Positions 50,296 to 61,587 of a stretch of 64,000 bases of DNA are shown here, in pieces (positions within the stretch are counted from its first letter, which is position 1; each line of letters begins with the position of its first letter). A program made the position numbers and the translations under genes. The notes beneath the pieces were generated by a model, which saw only the letters and a list, made by a program, of their open reading frames with translations, did not search any database and had not been told where the DNA came from. The DNA comes from Pseudomonas sp. FeN3W (GTDB lineage Bacteria > Pseudomonadota > Gammaproteobacteria > Pseudomonadales > Pseudomonadaceae), in NCBI GenBank assembly GCA_030263805.2, contig CP136010.1:3673001-3737000 (forward strand), in the 5' to 3' direction.

Positions 50296-50712
50296 ATGCG
50301 TCATTACGAAATCATCTTTCTGGTTCACCCGGACCAGAGCGAGCAGGTTGGCGGCATGGTGGAGCGTTACACCAAGCTGATCGAAGAAGACGGTGGCAAG
50401 ATTCACCGCCTGGAAGACTGGGGCCGTCGTCAGCTGGCTTACGCCATCAACAACGTGCACAAAGCTCACTATGTGATGCTGAACGTCGAGTGCAGTGGCA
50501 AGGCCCTGGCCGAGCTGGAAGACAACTTCCGCTACAACGACGCCGTCATCCGTAACCTGATCATTCGTCGCGACGAAGCCGAGACCGAACAGTCTGAAAT
50601 GCTCAAGGCTGAGGAAAACCGTAGCGAGCGCCGCGAGCGTCGTGATCGCCCTGACAACACTGATGGCTCCAACGAGAGCGACAGTGACAGCGATAACAAC
50701 GCTGACGAGTAA
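50296..50712 (+). CDS. rpsF: 30S ribosomal protein S6
   Basis: S6 binds S18 and 16S rRNA on the platform of the small subunit. The protein has 138 residues: the S6 fold (MRHYEIIFLVHPDQSEQVGG, GRRQLAYAINNVHKAHYVML) followed by a long charged tail ending in Ser/Asp/Asn repeats and ADE. In enterobacteria and pseudomonads the S6 C-terminus is extended with glutamates by RimK, and the acidic tail here is consistent with that. The ATG at 50296 follows AAGGAG. It is first in the operon rpsF-rpsR-DUF2232-rplI. Confidence 0.98.
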   Translation: MRHYEIIFLVHPDQSEQVGGMVERYTKLIEEDGGKIHRLEDWGRRQLAYAINNVHKAHYVMLNVECSGKALAELEDNFRYNDAVIRNLIIRRDEAETEQSEMLKAEENRSERRERRDRPDNTDGSNESDSDSDNNADE

Positions 50713-50740
50713 TCCACGGATCTATTGAGGAGCCTATTTC

Positions 50741-50971
50741 ATGGCACGTTTTTTCCGTCGTCGTAAGTTCTGCCGTTTCACCGCCGAAGGCGTGAAAGAG
50801 ATCGATTACAAGGATCTCAACACCCTGAAGGCCTATATCTCCGAGACCGGCAAGATCGTTCCTAGCCGTATCACCGGAACCAAGGCACGTTATCAGCGTC
50901 AGCTGGCTACCGCTATCAAGCGCGCCCGCTACCTGGCCCTGCTGCCCTACACCGACAGCCACGGCCGTTGA
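50741..50971 (+). CDS. rpsR: 30S ribosomal protein S18
   Basis: S18 forms a heterodimer with S6. The protein has 76 residues: basic N-terminus (ARFFRRRKFCRFTAEGVKEI), the conserved YKDLNTLKAYISETGKIVPS, and SRITGTKARYQRQLATAIKR. It is preceded by GAGGAG, 29 bp after rpsF. The single Cys-type CRF motif matches the zinc-free form. Confidence 0.98.
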   Translation: MARFFRRRKFCRFTAEGVKEIDYKDLNTLKAYISETGKIVPSRITGTKARYQRQLATAIKRARYLALLPYTDSHGR

Positions 50972-51005
50972 TCCGGCTGGTCGACAGAAGTAAAGGATAA
51001 ATCGC

Positions 51006-51899
51006 ATGCGCGCCCTGGCTGAGTTCATCATGCGCGGCCGTATGCAAGCCATCTTCGTGGTGGCAGGTGCTGCAGCGTTGCCTATGCTGTTCTGGCTGAG
51101 TGCAGCCGCGGGCAGCCTGGTGTTGTTGCGCCGTGGCCTCAACGATGCGTTGGGTGTGCTGGTCTGGGCGGTATTGCCGGCACTGGCCTGGTGGTACTTC
51201 GGCGATCCGCGAACCCTGCTGGTATTGCTGGGCTCGCTGGGGCTGGCGTTACTGCTGCGCAGTCAGGCGTCGTGGGTGCGGGTGATGTTGTGCAGTGTGG
51301 GCCTTGGACTGTTGTATGTCTGGGCGCTCGGTGCGGTGTTCGGCGAGCCCATTGCGGCGCTGGCCAACGAACTGCAGAAAGTGTTGCCTGACGCATTGTC
51401 GGGTGCCTATCAGCAGCTTTCGGTGGAAGAGCGCGGGCGCTTGGAGTCTTTGTTGGCACCGGTACTGACGGGCCTTTTGGCTGCACTGTTGCAGGTCGTC
51501 ACCCTGCTGAGCCTGATGCTTGGCCGCTACTGGCAGGCAGCGTTGTACAACCCAGGTGGTTTCGGCAGTGAGTTTCGTGCGCTGCGGTTTCCACCGCTGC
51601 TGGCGATGCTGCTGTTGGTCGGCATGTTGCTAGGGCCGAACCTGGGTGCGCAGCTGGCCGTATTGACGCCGTTGTGCAGTGTGCCGCTGGTGTTCGCCGG
51701 TATCGCGCTGATGCACGGGCTGGTGGCTCAGGGGCGTCTGCCGCGATTCTGGCTGGTGGGGCTGTACGTCACGCTGGTGCTGTTCATGCAGTTGATTTAT
51801 CCGTTACTGGCCGTTTTGGCCATTGTCGACAGTCTGTTTGATTTTCGCGGTCGCGCTTCCGGCAAGAACGGCGCGGGACCTGCGAACGGTGAAGGTTAA
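51006..51899 (+). CDS. DUF2232 (YybS-like) polytopic membrane protein
   Basis: This 297-residue membrane protein has about eight hydrophobic segments, starting FIMRGRMQAIFVVAGAAALP and ending FMQLIYPLLAVLAIVDSLFD. The C-terminal half carries the family pattern LNDALGVLVWAVLPALAWWY and YNPGGFGSEFRALRFPPLLA. The function is not known; S-component-like or transport roles have been proposed for DUF2232 proteins. Its place between rpsR and rplI is conserved in Pseudomonas. The ATG at 51006 has AAAGGA nine bases before. The spacing to rplI is 21 bp, so it is part of the ribosomal operon. Confidence 0.9.
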   Translation: MRALAEFIMRGRMQAIFVVAGAAALPMLFWLSAAAGSLVLLRRGLNDALGVLVWAVLPALAWWYFGDPRTLLVLLGSLGLALLLRSQASWVRVMLCSVGLGLLYVWALGAVFGEPIAALANELQKVLPDALSGAYQQLSVEERGRLESLLAPVLTGLLAALLQVVTLLSLMLGRYWQAALYNPGGFGSEFRALRFPPLLAMLLLVGMLLGPNLGAQLAVLTPLCSVPLVFAGIALMHGLVAQGRLPRFWLVGLYVTLVLFMQLIYPLLAVLAIVDSLFDFRGRASGKNGAGPANGEG

Positions 51900-51920
51900 A
51901 AGTTAAGAGGTAAGACTCAA

Positions 51921-52367
51921 ATGGAAGTCATCCTGCTGGAAAAAGTCGCAAACCTGGGCAACCTGGGCGACAAGGTAAACGTCAAGTCTGGTTACGGTCG
52001 CAACTACCTGCTGCCGCAGCGCAAGGCTACTGCTGCTACCGCAGCCAACATCGCCGAGTTCGAAGCTCGTCGTGCTGAGCTGGAAAAGGCTGCTGCCGAG
52101 CGTAAGGCTTCTGCCGAAACTCGCGCCGCTCAGCTGGCCGAGCTGGAAGTCACCATCACCGCTACCGCGGGCGATGAGGGCAAGCTGTTCGGTTCCATCG
52201 GCACTCACGACATCGCCGACGCACTGACCGCCTCCGGCGTTGAAGTAGCGAAGAGCGAAGTCCGTCTGCCGAACGGCACCATCCGTCAGGTTGGTGAGTA
52301 CGACGTAGCTGTGCACCTGCACACCGATGTCGAAGCGACCGTCAAGCTGATCGTCGTAGCTGGCTAA
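51921..52367 (+). CDS. rplI: 50S ribosomal protein L9
   Basis: L9 is a two-domain protein at the base of the L1 stalk that limits forward frameshifting. The protein has 148 residues. N domain: MEVILLEKVANLGNLGDKVN and VKSGYGRNYLLPQRKATAAT. Next comes the long connecting helix rich in Ala/Glu/Arg, then the C domain with GKLFGSIGTHDIADALTASG and VHLHTDVEATVKLIVVAG. The ATG at 51921 follows AGAGG. A terminator at 52407-52446 closes the operon. Confidence 0.98.
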   Translation: MEVILLEKVANLGNLGDKVNVKSGYGRNYLLPQRKATAATAANIAEFEARRAELEKAAAERKASAETRAAQLAELEVTITATAGDEGKLFGSIGTHDIADALTASGVEVAKSEVRLPNGTIRQVGEYDVAVHLHTDVEATVKLIVVAG

Positions 52368-52406
52368 GCCATCGTCTGGCACCGCTGGTGCCTGACGAGT
52401 AACATC

Positions 52407-52446
52407 GGGCACGTTTCCACGCGAGTGGAGCGTGCCCTTTGTTTTT
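52407..52446 (+). terminator. Terminator between rplI and dnaB
   Basis: GGGCACG (52407-52413) pairs with CGTGCCC (52431-52437), with inner TCCAC/GTGGA pairing, then TTTGTTTTT. Confidence 0.88.
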
Positions 52447-52470
52447 CTGTAGTTTCGAATTCCGAGTGCC

Positions 52471-53865
52471 ATGAACGACATCAGTGTCCCCCAGCAATAC
52501 GATCTGGAAACCGCAGCGCTCAAGGTGCCGCCGCACTCCATCGAGGCCGAGCAGGCGGTGCTCGGCGGTCTGATGCTGGACAACAATGCCTGGGAGCGCG
52601 TGCTCGACCAGGTGTCCGACGGCGATTTCTATCGTCACGATCATCGCCTCATCTTCCGCGCCATCTTCACCCTGGCCGAGCGCAACTCGCCCTTCGATGT
52701 GGTTACCCTGTCCGAGCAGCTGGACAAGGAAGGGCACCTTTCGCAAGTCGGCGGGCTGGCCTATCTCGGTGAGCTGGCGAAGAACACGCCTTCGGTGGCG
52801 AACATCAAGGCCTATGCGCAGATCATTCGCGAGCGCGCCACGCTGCGGCAGCTGATCGGCATCAGTAACGAGATCGCCGACAGCGCCTATGCGCCACAAG
52901 GGCGTACCGGCGAAGAAATTCTCGATGAAGCCGAGCGCCTGATCTTCCAGATCGCCGAAGCGCGGCCCAAGACCGGCGGACCGATCGGCATCAACGACAT
53001 CCTGGTCAAGGCTATCGACCGCATCGACACCCTGTTCAACGCGGGCGAGGCGATTACCGGTCTGTCCACCGGCTTCACCGATCTGGACGAAGCCACCAGC
53101 GGTCTGCAGCCGGCGGACCTGATCATCGTCGCCGGCCGTCCTTCCATGGGTAAGACGACCTTCGCCATGAACCTCGTCGAAAACGCCGTGCTGCGCACCG
53201 ACAAGGCCGTGCTGGTGTTCTCCCTGGAAATGCCCGCCGACTCCATCGTCATTCGTATGCTCGCTTCGCTCGGGCGCATCGACCAGACCAAGGTCCGTGC
53301 CGGTAAGCTCGAGGACGACGACTGGCCGCGGCTGACTTCGGCGGTGAACCTGCTCAACGATCGCAAGCTGTTCATCGACGACACCGCCGGCATCAGCCCG
53401 TCGGAGATGCGCGCGCGGACCCGGCGCCTGGCCCGCGAGCATGGCGAGATCGCCATGATCATGGTCGACTACCTGCAGCTGATGCAGATTCCCGGCTCCA
53501 GTGGTGACAACCGGACCAACGAGATCTCCGAGATTTCGCGCTCGCTCAAGGGCCTGGCCAAGGAATTCAACTGTCCGGTGATCGCCCTGTCGCAGCTCAA
53601 CCGCTCGCTCGAACAGCGTCCCAACAAGCGCCCGGTGAACTCCGACTTGCGCGAGTCGGGGGCAATCGAGCAGGACGCCGACATCATCATGTTCGTTTAC
53701 CGGGACGAGGTTTATCACCCCGAGACCGAATACAAGGGCGTTGCCGAAATCATCATCGGCAAGCAGCGTAACGGCCCGATTGGGACCACGCGCCTGGCGT
53801 TTCTTGGTCGCTATTCACGCTTCGAGAACCTGGCGCCGGGCAGCTATCAGTTCGACGACGAGTAA
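52471..53865 (+). CDS. dnaB: Replicative DNA helicase DnaB
   Basis: DnaB is the hexameric 5'-3' helicase that unwinds DNA at the replication fork. The protein has 464 residues. The N-terminal collar domain contains VPPHSIEAEQAVLGGLMLDN. The RecA-like C-terminal domain shows Walker A (IIVAGRPSMGKTTFAMNLVE), the H1a-H3 region (VFSLEMPADSIVIRMLASLG), Walker B (IAMIMVDYLQLMQIPG) and the H4 region (NRTNEISEISRSLKGLAKEF, then CPVIALSQLNRSLEQR). No intein or insertion is present. It is followed by alr 133 bp later, in the usual order. Confidence 0.98.
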   Translation: MNDISVPQQYDLETAALKVPPHSIEAEQAVLGGLMLDNNAWERVLDQVSDGDFYRHDHRLIFRAIFTLAERNSPFDVVTLSEQLDKEGHLSQVGGLAYLGELAKNTPSVANIKAYAQIIRERATLRQLIGISNEIADSAYAPQGRTGEEILDEAERLIFQIAEARPKTGGPIGINDILVKAIDRIDTLFNAGEAITGLSTGFTDLDEATSGLQPADLIIVAGRPSMGKTTFAMNLVENAVLRTDKAVLVFSLEMPADSIVIRMLASLGRIDQTKVRAGKLEDDDWPRLTSAVNLLNDRKLFIDDTAGISPSEMRARTRRLAREHGEIAMIMVDYLQLMQIPGSSGDNRTNEISEISRSLKGLAKEFNCPVIALSQLNRSLEQRPNKRPVNSDLRESGAIEQDADIIMFVYRDEVYHPETEYKGVAEIIIGKQRNGPIGTTRLAFLGRYSRFENLAPGSYQFDDE

Positions 53866-53998
53866 TCGAAGCGGCATCCTATCGGCTGTTCGAAGGGGGG
53901 TGACATTGGCGCTCGCCTGGCGCAAGAACCTCGGCCTGCGCGATAGGCTCCACAGGAGTAAGATTTCGCCCACCCCTCGTTGTAACAGGAAAAACTGC

Positions 53999-55075
53999 AT
54001 GCGCCCGCTGGTTGCCACGGTCGATCTGACCGCGCTTCGTCACAACTACCTGCTCGCCAAGCAATGCGCCCCGCAGCGCCAGGCTTTTGCCGTGGTCAAG
54101 GCCAACGCCTATGGGCATGGTGCACGGGAAGCGGTTACGGCGCTGCGTGAGGTCGCCGATGGCTTTGCCGTGGCCTGCCTGGAAGAAGCGGAAGAGGTTC
54201 GCCTCAGCGCGCCCGATGCGCGCATCCTGCTGCTGGAAGGCTGTTTCGAGCCGGCTGAGTATTTGCGTGCCGCCGAGCTTGGGCTGGATGTCGCCATCCA
54301 GGATCAGCGGCAGGCCGATTGGCTGCTGGCGGCCGATCTGCCGCGGCCGTTGAATGTGTGGTTGAAGCTGGATTCGGGCATGCACAGGCTGGGCTTCACC
54401 CTGCAAGGCCTGCGCGAATGCCATGCCCAGCTCAAGGGCATGGCGCTGGTTGGCGAGCTCAATCTGATCAGTCACTTCGCCTGCGCCGATGAGCGCGGTC
54501 ATGCCCTGACCGACTTGCAGCTGGAGCGCTACAGTGAATTGCTGGCGCTGGAGTTCGACAACTGCTCGCTGGCCAACTCTGCCGCGGTGTTGACGTTGCC
54601 GCAGGCGCACATGGCCTGGATCCGCCCCGGCATCATGCTGTACGGCGCCACGCCGTTCGCCGAACTGAGTGCGCAGGAGCTGGGGTTGCGTCCGGTGATG
54701 ACGCTGACCGGCGCGCTGATTGCTGTGCGCGATGTGCCCGAGGGTGAAAGCGTCGGCTATGGCGCCAGCTGGGTCGCGCAACGCCCTTCGCGAATCGGCA
54801 CCGTCAGCTGTGGCTATGCCGATGGTTACCCGCGTACCGCGCCTTCGGGCACCTCGGTGGTGATCCACGGCCAGCGTGTGCCGCTGGCCGGCCGGGTCTC
54901 GATGGACATGCTGGCCGTCGATCTGACCGATCTACCGCAGGCGCAGGTGGGGGATGCCGTGGAGTTGTGGGGCGCGCAGATGCCGATCGACGAGCTGGCC
55001 CAGGCCTGCGGGACTATCGGCTACGAGCTGCTGACCAAGGTGACCGGACGGGTACCGCGGCGCTACGTCGATTGA
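53999..55075 (+). CDS. alr: Alanine racemase
   Basis: This PLP-dependent enzyme interconverts L- and D-alanine for peptidoglycan. The protein has 358 residues from the ATG at 53999 (AGGAAAAACTGC upstream). PLP lysine: FAVVKANAYGHGAREAVTAL. Other motifs: LWLKLDSGMHRLGFT-type NVWLKLDSGMHRLGFTLQGL, ISHFACADERG, the catalytic Tyr in SVGYGASWVAQRPSRIGTVS and VSMDMLAVDLTDLP. The frame is open back to 53741 over the end of dnaB, but that part is not Alr-like. Its last 13 nt overlap tail-to-tail with the nicD-like gene. Confidence 0.97.
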   Translation: MRPLVATVDLTALRHNYLLAKQCAPQRQAFAVVKANAYGHGAREAVTALREVADGFAVACLEEAEEVRLSAPDARILLLEGCFEPAEYLRAAELGLDVAIQDQRQADWLLAADLPRPLNVWLKLDSGMHRLGFTLQGLRECHAQLKGMALVGELNLISHFACADERGHALTDLQLERYSELLALEFDNCSLANSAAVLTLPQAHMAWIRPGIMLYGATPFAELSAQELGLRPVMTLTGALIAVRDVPEGESVGYGASWVAQRPSRIGTVSCGYADGYPRTAPSGTSVVIHGQRVPLAGRVSMDMLAVDLTDLPQAQVGDAVELWGAQMPIDELAQACGTIGYELLTKVTGRVPRRYVD

Positions 55076-56928
55076 TCGGCGGGCAGCCGTTGCTCTTGCT
55101 GCTGGATCCAGTTCCCGCGTCCTTCATGCTTGGCGCGGTACAGCGCCTCGTCGGCGGCCTTGTAGAGCTGTGAAAGTTCGTCGGCATGGTGCGGAAAGAG
55201 GGCCGCTCCTACGCTGACCGTCACCGCCAGGCTGATCTCTCCATAGAGCACTGGCTTGGATAGCTCCTGCAGGAGTCGCTCGGCGATCTGGCCGGCGTCC
55301 TGCTCGACGTTCGAGCCGGTCAGCAACACCGCGAACTCATCCCCGCCCAGCCGTGCCGCCATGTCGTTGCTTCGAACCAGACCGTGCAGGCGCTGGCCGA
55401 GCGTCCGCAGCAGCAGGTCGCCGGCGTCGTGGCCGTAGCTGTCGTTGATGGGCTTGAAGTGGTCGAGGTCGATGAGCAGCAGGGCGATGGACTCATTGCG
55501 GCGCCGGGCATCGCTCAGGGCCATCTCGACGCGCTCGATGAGATAGCGCCGATTGGGCAACTCGGTCAGTGGGTCGTGGAAGGCGGCCTGCTTCAGCTCG
55601 ACTTCCCTTTCGCTGAGATGCCGGTTGGCTTCGGCGAGTTCGGCGGTGCGGGTTTCCACTGCCAGGCTGAGTTGCTCGGCGCTGGCCTGAACCTGCCTCA
55701 GTCGCGCGCTTTTTTCCTGATCGGCATGTTCCAGCGCCGCTGCCCGTTCCTGTTTGAGGATCTGGATGCGGTAGGCCAGCGCGAAGGAGAACAGGATGGA
55801 CTCGGCGGTCACCGCCAGCGGAAAGAGGTAGGCGTTCCAGGCTGCGGGCTGAACCACGCCTGTGGCGCGCAGCAGAAGCAGATTGACGCTGCCCAGAATC
55901 ACGCCGAAGCCGAGCAGATAGAGCAATGCGGGGAAATAGCCCTGGCGCCAGCGGCGGAACGAAGCCCACAGTGAGGCGGGAATCGCGGTGAGCGCCAGCG
56001 CCACGAATACCCAGGCGCCGAACGCGCGCCAGCCGAAGGCGTTGAGTAGCACGGCGGTGACATAAAGCATCAAGGCGAAGGTCAGCAGGCGGTGCGCCCA
56101 GGGCACGAACTGGCGTGTCTGCAACAGCGTCTGGGTGAAGCGGCAGGCGCTGAAGCCCCAGAGTGCCGGGATGCTGATGCGGTCGAGCCAGAAGGGCACC
56201 GGGCCGTCCGGCCAGAGGTACTGAAAGCCATGACCGGTCATCGCCAGGATCATCAACAACGCGCCGCTGGTGGTCACCACGTACCAGAAATAGGCTCTGT
56301 CGCGCAGGCTGAGAAAGATGAACAAGTTGTACAGCAGCATCGCCAGGATGACGCCGTAGATCAGCCCGAGAAACAGGTTCTCGCCCACCGCCTGTTCCTG
56401 CAGGGCAGCGAGCTGCCAGACCTTGAGCGGAAAGGAATTGCCGGCGGGATCGTAGCTGCGCAGGTAGAAGGTCACCGGCTGGCTGTCGCCGAGTTGTGGA
56501 AGCCTGAACAGCATGCGTCGATAGGCGTGGTCGCGGCCTTCGTTGAACCCGACCAGCTCGCCGGATTGCCGCTCGGCCCAGCCACCATTGCCGTCCGGCA
56601 GATAGATGCGCAGATCTTTCAGGGTCACCGAGCCGACTTCCAGCCACCATTGAGACGGCGCATCGCTTTCCCGTTGCAGACTGACGCGGATCCACCAGGG
56701 GTGCGGACTCTGTCCGACGCTGGCCTTGCCTTTGGCTGGCAGAAAGCGCGCCTGTATGTCCGGGCGTTGCAGGTCGTCGATGTTCAACTCCGCCCCGGGG
56801 TCGGCCAGCAGCGAGACGTGGGCATTCAGGCCACGGCCACTGTCACTGGCACTGAGGAGGGCGGTTTCGGCATGGGCGGAGCCCAGGCTGCAAAGGCTCA
56901 GGAGCAAGGCGAAAAGGACGACGCGCAC
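55063..56928 (-). CDS. nicD: 7TMR-DISMED diguanylate cyclase (NicD-like)
   Basis: This 621-residue membrane cyclase starts at GTG (56928), with GGGAG just upstream. It has a signal peptide (RVVLFALLLSLCSLGSAHA), a periplasmic 7TMR-DISM extracellular-2 domain (about 25-165, with HPWWIRVSLQRESDAPSQWW and LRIYLPDGNGGW), seven transmembrane helices (about 185-390, from LFLGLIYGVILAMLLYNLFI), a coiled coil (about 395-450) and a GGDEF domain. Active site GGDEF is at 528-532, with inhibitory-site RSND at 519-522, so it is active and product-inhibited. Position and architecture match P. aeruginosa NicD (PA4929), implicated in glutamate-triggered biofilm dispersion. A frame extending 1417 residues upstream is only antisense to the YgiQ gene. 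It overlaps alr by 13 nt at the 3' end. Confidence 0.92.
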   Translation of the reverse strand: MRVVLFALLLSLCSLGSAHAETALLSASDSGRGLNAHVSLLADPGAELNIDDLQRPDIQARFLPAKGKASVGQSPHPWWIRVSLQRESDAPSQWWLEVGSVTLKDLRIYLPDGNGGWAERQSGELVGFNEGRDHAYRRMLFRLPQLGDSQPVTFYLRSYDPAGNSFPLKVWQLAALQEQAVGENLFLGLIYGVILAMLLYNLFIFLSLRDRAYFWYVVTTSGALLMILAMTGHGFQYLWPDGPVPFWLDRISIPALWGFSACRFTQTLLQTRQFVPWAHRLLTFALMLYVTAVLLNAFGWRAFGAWVFVALALTAIPASLWASFRRWRQGYFPALLYLLGFGVILGSVNLLLLRATGVVQPAAWNAYLFPLAVTAESILFSFALAYRIQILKQERAAALEHADQEKSARLRQVQASAEQLSLAVETRTAELAEANRHLSEREVELKQAAFHDPLTELPNRRYLIERVEMALSDARRRNESIALLLIDLDHFKPINDSYGHDAGDLLLRTLGQRLHGLVRSNDMAARLGGDEFAVLLTGSNVEQDAGQIAERLLQELSKPVLYGEISLAVTVSVGAALFPHHADELSQLYKAADEALYRAKHEGRGNWIQQQEQRLPADQST

Positions 56929-57054
56929 CAGACACTCCCGGGCTCGAAGCAATGGTTGAGTCGCGCGAGTATAGCGGGCGGCAGTGACACTGCGCGCGCC
57001 CGTCGCGAAGGTCGATAAAGACCCTGCGTGGTAGTCGGGCTTGGTTATTTTTTG

Positions 57055-57063
57055 TGCTATATT
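57055..57063 (+). promoter_or_regulatory. Extended -10 promoter of the YgiQ gene
   Basis: TGC-TATATT (57055-57063) is an extended -10 element preceded by an AT-rich run, 33 bp before the ATG. No good -35 is visible, as is usual for extended -10 promoters. Confidence 0.55.
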
Positions 57064-57096
57064 CCGCGCCCGTTTTCGTTGTCCCGGTTTCCCGCC

Positions 57097-59376
<2,280 letters not shown>

Positions 59377-59400
59377 CTATAGAGGTTCCTCGACATAAGA

Positions 59401-59428
59401 AAACGGAGCGCCAGGCTCCGTTTTTTTT
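59401..59428 (+). terminator. Rho-independent terminator of ygiQ
   Basis: AAACGGAGC (59401-59409), GCCAG loop, GCTCCGTTT (59415-59423), then further T residues to 59428. The minus-strand chemoreceptor gene ends at its edge. Confidence 0.92.
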
Positions 59429-61389
59429 CAGAACCTGAACGCCTGGGTCGCACGATCCAGTTCGCTTCCCAGCTGCAGCATCTGCGCACTCTGCTCGCGA
59501 CCCCGGCTGATGTGGTTCAGATTGGCGTCGCCGAGTTGATGGATGCGTTCGCTGTGTCCGCGAATCTCGCCCACCGCTTCGCCCTGCTGGGCGGTCGCCT
59601 GGGCGATCTGTTCGGCCATGCGGCTGATGGTGGCGATGGTCGAGACGATCTCGTCCAGCGCCTGATCGGCACTTTCGGCGAGGTTCGCCGTGCTTTGCGC
59701 ATGCTCGACCTGGCTGCGCATCGCCTCGACTGACTGCCGTGCCGCCAGTTGCAGGCGACCGATCAGTTGCTGGATCTCCTCGGTGGCACCGCTGGTGCGC
59801 TGCGCCAGAGAGCGCACTTCATCGGCCACCACGGCGAAACCACGGCCATGACCGCCGGCGCGGGCGGCCTCGATGGCGGCGTTCAGCGCGAGCAGGTTGG
59901 TCTGCTCGGCGATGGCGCGGATCACCGTCAGCACATTGCCGATGGTGGTGGTCTCATCGGCAAGGCGTTCGATCGCCGCCGCATTGTCCTGCACTTCGCT
60001 GACCAGCCCATGCAGCCCGGTCAGGCTCTGGCCGATCACCTGCTGACCCTGATGCACGGCGCGCGCCGCAGCTCGACTCGCCTCGGCGGCTTCTCCAGCC
60101 CCATCGGCGACCTGCTGGATAGTGGCCTCCAGTTCGCTCAGCGAATCGCGTATCTGTGCAGTATCGCCAGTCTGGCGCTGCGCGCCTTCGTGCAGGTCGC
60201 TGCTCATTTCGTCGAGGCTGCGGCTGCTGGCGGCGACCTGGGTCGCCTGCTGGCGCAAGGTGCCGACCAGGTCCAGCAGGTAGTTGCGCAGGCGATTGAG
60301 CGAGCTTTCGATATCGGCGATCTCGCGGATTTTCGACTCGATCCGTGCATCGCTGGCGAAGTCACCCTCGGCCCATGCCGAGAGTGCCGGCACCAGCTGG
60401 CCGAGGGCGCGGGTCAGCTGGCGTTGCAGACGATCGATGGCCAGGGCGATCAGCAGAATGAGCATGATGATGCCGACCTGCAGCATGCGCACCTCGGCCT
60501 GGATACGACCATGCTCGGCGCGCACCGCCGGTTCCAGTTCGGCCAGCGCCTGCTGCACGGCGTCGATCTTGCTGGCGCTGCTCTGCAACAGCTCGCTGCG
60601 CTGACGGATCAGCTGGCGAGTGCGCTGCAGCTCGGCCGGGTAGCGCTTGATCAGGCTGATCAGCTCGCGCTTGAGCGTGATGCCCTGGTCTTCACTGGTC
60701 TGCTCCGCGGCAGCGCCGAGGTCGAGCAGGGCGGCGAAATTGCTCGCGGCCGACTGCTCGGCTGCGAGCACACCAAGTAGCGGCAGTGCCTCGAGCTTTG
60801 CCGCGTCCTGTTCGAGGTTAAGCAGGGTCTGCTCGACTTCGCTGGCCAGCTCATCCCGCCCGGAGGCGACCAGCTTGCCCCGTGCGTGGCTGAGCCGTAG
60901 CAGCTGTTGCCCGGCCGAGAACAGCGGCTGTTGATAGTGTCGTGCGCTCGGATGATCGGCTCCTGCCTGGTAGGCGTCGAGCTGCGACAGCGCTCCGGCC
61001 ATTTCGCGCTCTGCCTGCAGCAGCAAGCCCTGCGGGTCGCCGGCGAGCTTGCCGGCCGCGAGCAGATCATTGGCAGTGAAGCGGATCAGTTCTTCAAGGC
61101 TGGGGCGTAGCCTTTCCGCCAAGCCATCGGGCAGCTCTGCAATGTCACGCTGGAGATCGACGAGCGCCTGCTGCGCCTGGCTATGACGCAGTGCGTCACC
61201 GCTGGCGAGATAGCCCTGAATATTTTCCGCTGCCTGATGCTGGAACTGTTGAGACAGTCCCAGGTAACGCGCCATGAGCAGGTAGGGGCGCTCCATGGCT
61301 CGCTCGGACCACCAGAGCGTGGCACCCAGGGCGAGACAGACTGCAATGAGCAGCAGGGTGTTGAGAGTGGTGAGCGACTTCAGGCGCAT
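59428..61389 (-). CDS. ctpL: Methyl-accepting chemotaxis protein, CtpL-like
   Basis: This 653-residue transmembrane chemoreceptor has TM1 (TLLLIAVCLALGATLWW, about 11-27), a large all-helical periplasmic domain (about 30-300), TM2 (MLQVGIIMLILLIALAIDRL), a HAMP segment (about 325-385) and a cytoplasmic signalling hairpin, with tip EQTNLLALNAAIEAARAGGH and RGFAVVADEVRSLAQRTSGA. There is no C-terminal CheR/CheB pentapeptide. The N-terminus RLKSLTTLNTLLLIAVCLAL and the neighbouring GcbA-like and DUF2333 genes match P. aeruginosa CtpL (PA4844), reported to detect low inorganic phosphate and chloroaniline/catechol. Ligand specificity here is inferred from that similarity only. The region upstream carries an inverted REP pair. 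Confidence 0.88.
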   Translation of the reverse strand: MRLKSLTTLNTLLLIAVCLALGATLWWSERAMERPYLLMARYLGLSQQFQHQAAENIQGYLASGDALRHSQAQQALVDLQRDIAELPDGLAERLRPSLEELIRFTANDLLAAGKLAGDPQGLLLQAEREMAGALSQLDAYQAGADHPSARHYQQPLFSAGQQLLRLSHARGKLVASGRDELASEVEQTLLNLEQDAAKLEALPLLGVLAAEQSAASNFAALLDLGAAAEQTSEDQGITLKRELISLIKRYPAELQRTRQLIRQRSELLQSSASKIDAVQQALAELEPAVRAEHGRIQAEVRMLQVGIIMLILLIALAIDRLQRQLTRALGQLVPALSAWAEGDFASDARIESKIREIADIESSLNRLRNYLLDLVGTLRQQATQVAASSRSLDEMSSDLHEGAQRQTGDTAQIRDSLSELEATIQQVADGAGEAAEASRAAARAVHQGQQVIGQSLTGLHGLVSEVQDNAAAIERLADETTTIGNVLTVIRAIAEQTNLLALNAAIEAARAGGHGRGFAVVADEVRSLAQRTSGATEEIQQLIGRLQLAARQSVEAMRSQVEHAQSTANLAESADQALDEIVSTIATISRMAEQIAQATAQQGEAVGEIRGHSERIHQLGDANLNHISRGREQSAQMLQLGSELDRATQAFRF

Positions 61390-61485
61390 CCTCGCCTCGC
61401 AGGGCTGTGCAGGAGGCTAGGACTCTATGGCAATCCGATGTCAGTCATGTGACAGCCGCGGCGTGGCCGAGAACTGCCGGCCTAG

Positions 61486-61571
61486 GTTGGGTTGAGCGCA
61501 GCGAAGCCCAACAAGGGGATGTCGACCGTCGGTGCGAGTTGGGCTTTGTCGCTTCGCTCCGCAACCCGACC
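61486..61571. repeat. Inverted pair of palindromic repeats (BIME-like)
   Basis: Unit 1, GTTGGGTTGAGCGCAGCGAA to GCCCAA (61486-61511), is a hairpin. Unit 2, GTTGGGCTTTGTCGCTTCGC to AACCCGAC (61538-61570), is its approximate inverse. Together they form a paired-REP structure between the chemoreceptor and GcbA genes. Confidence 0.7.
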
Positions 61572-61587
61572 TACGAAAAGCGTCGGA

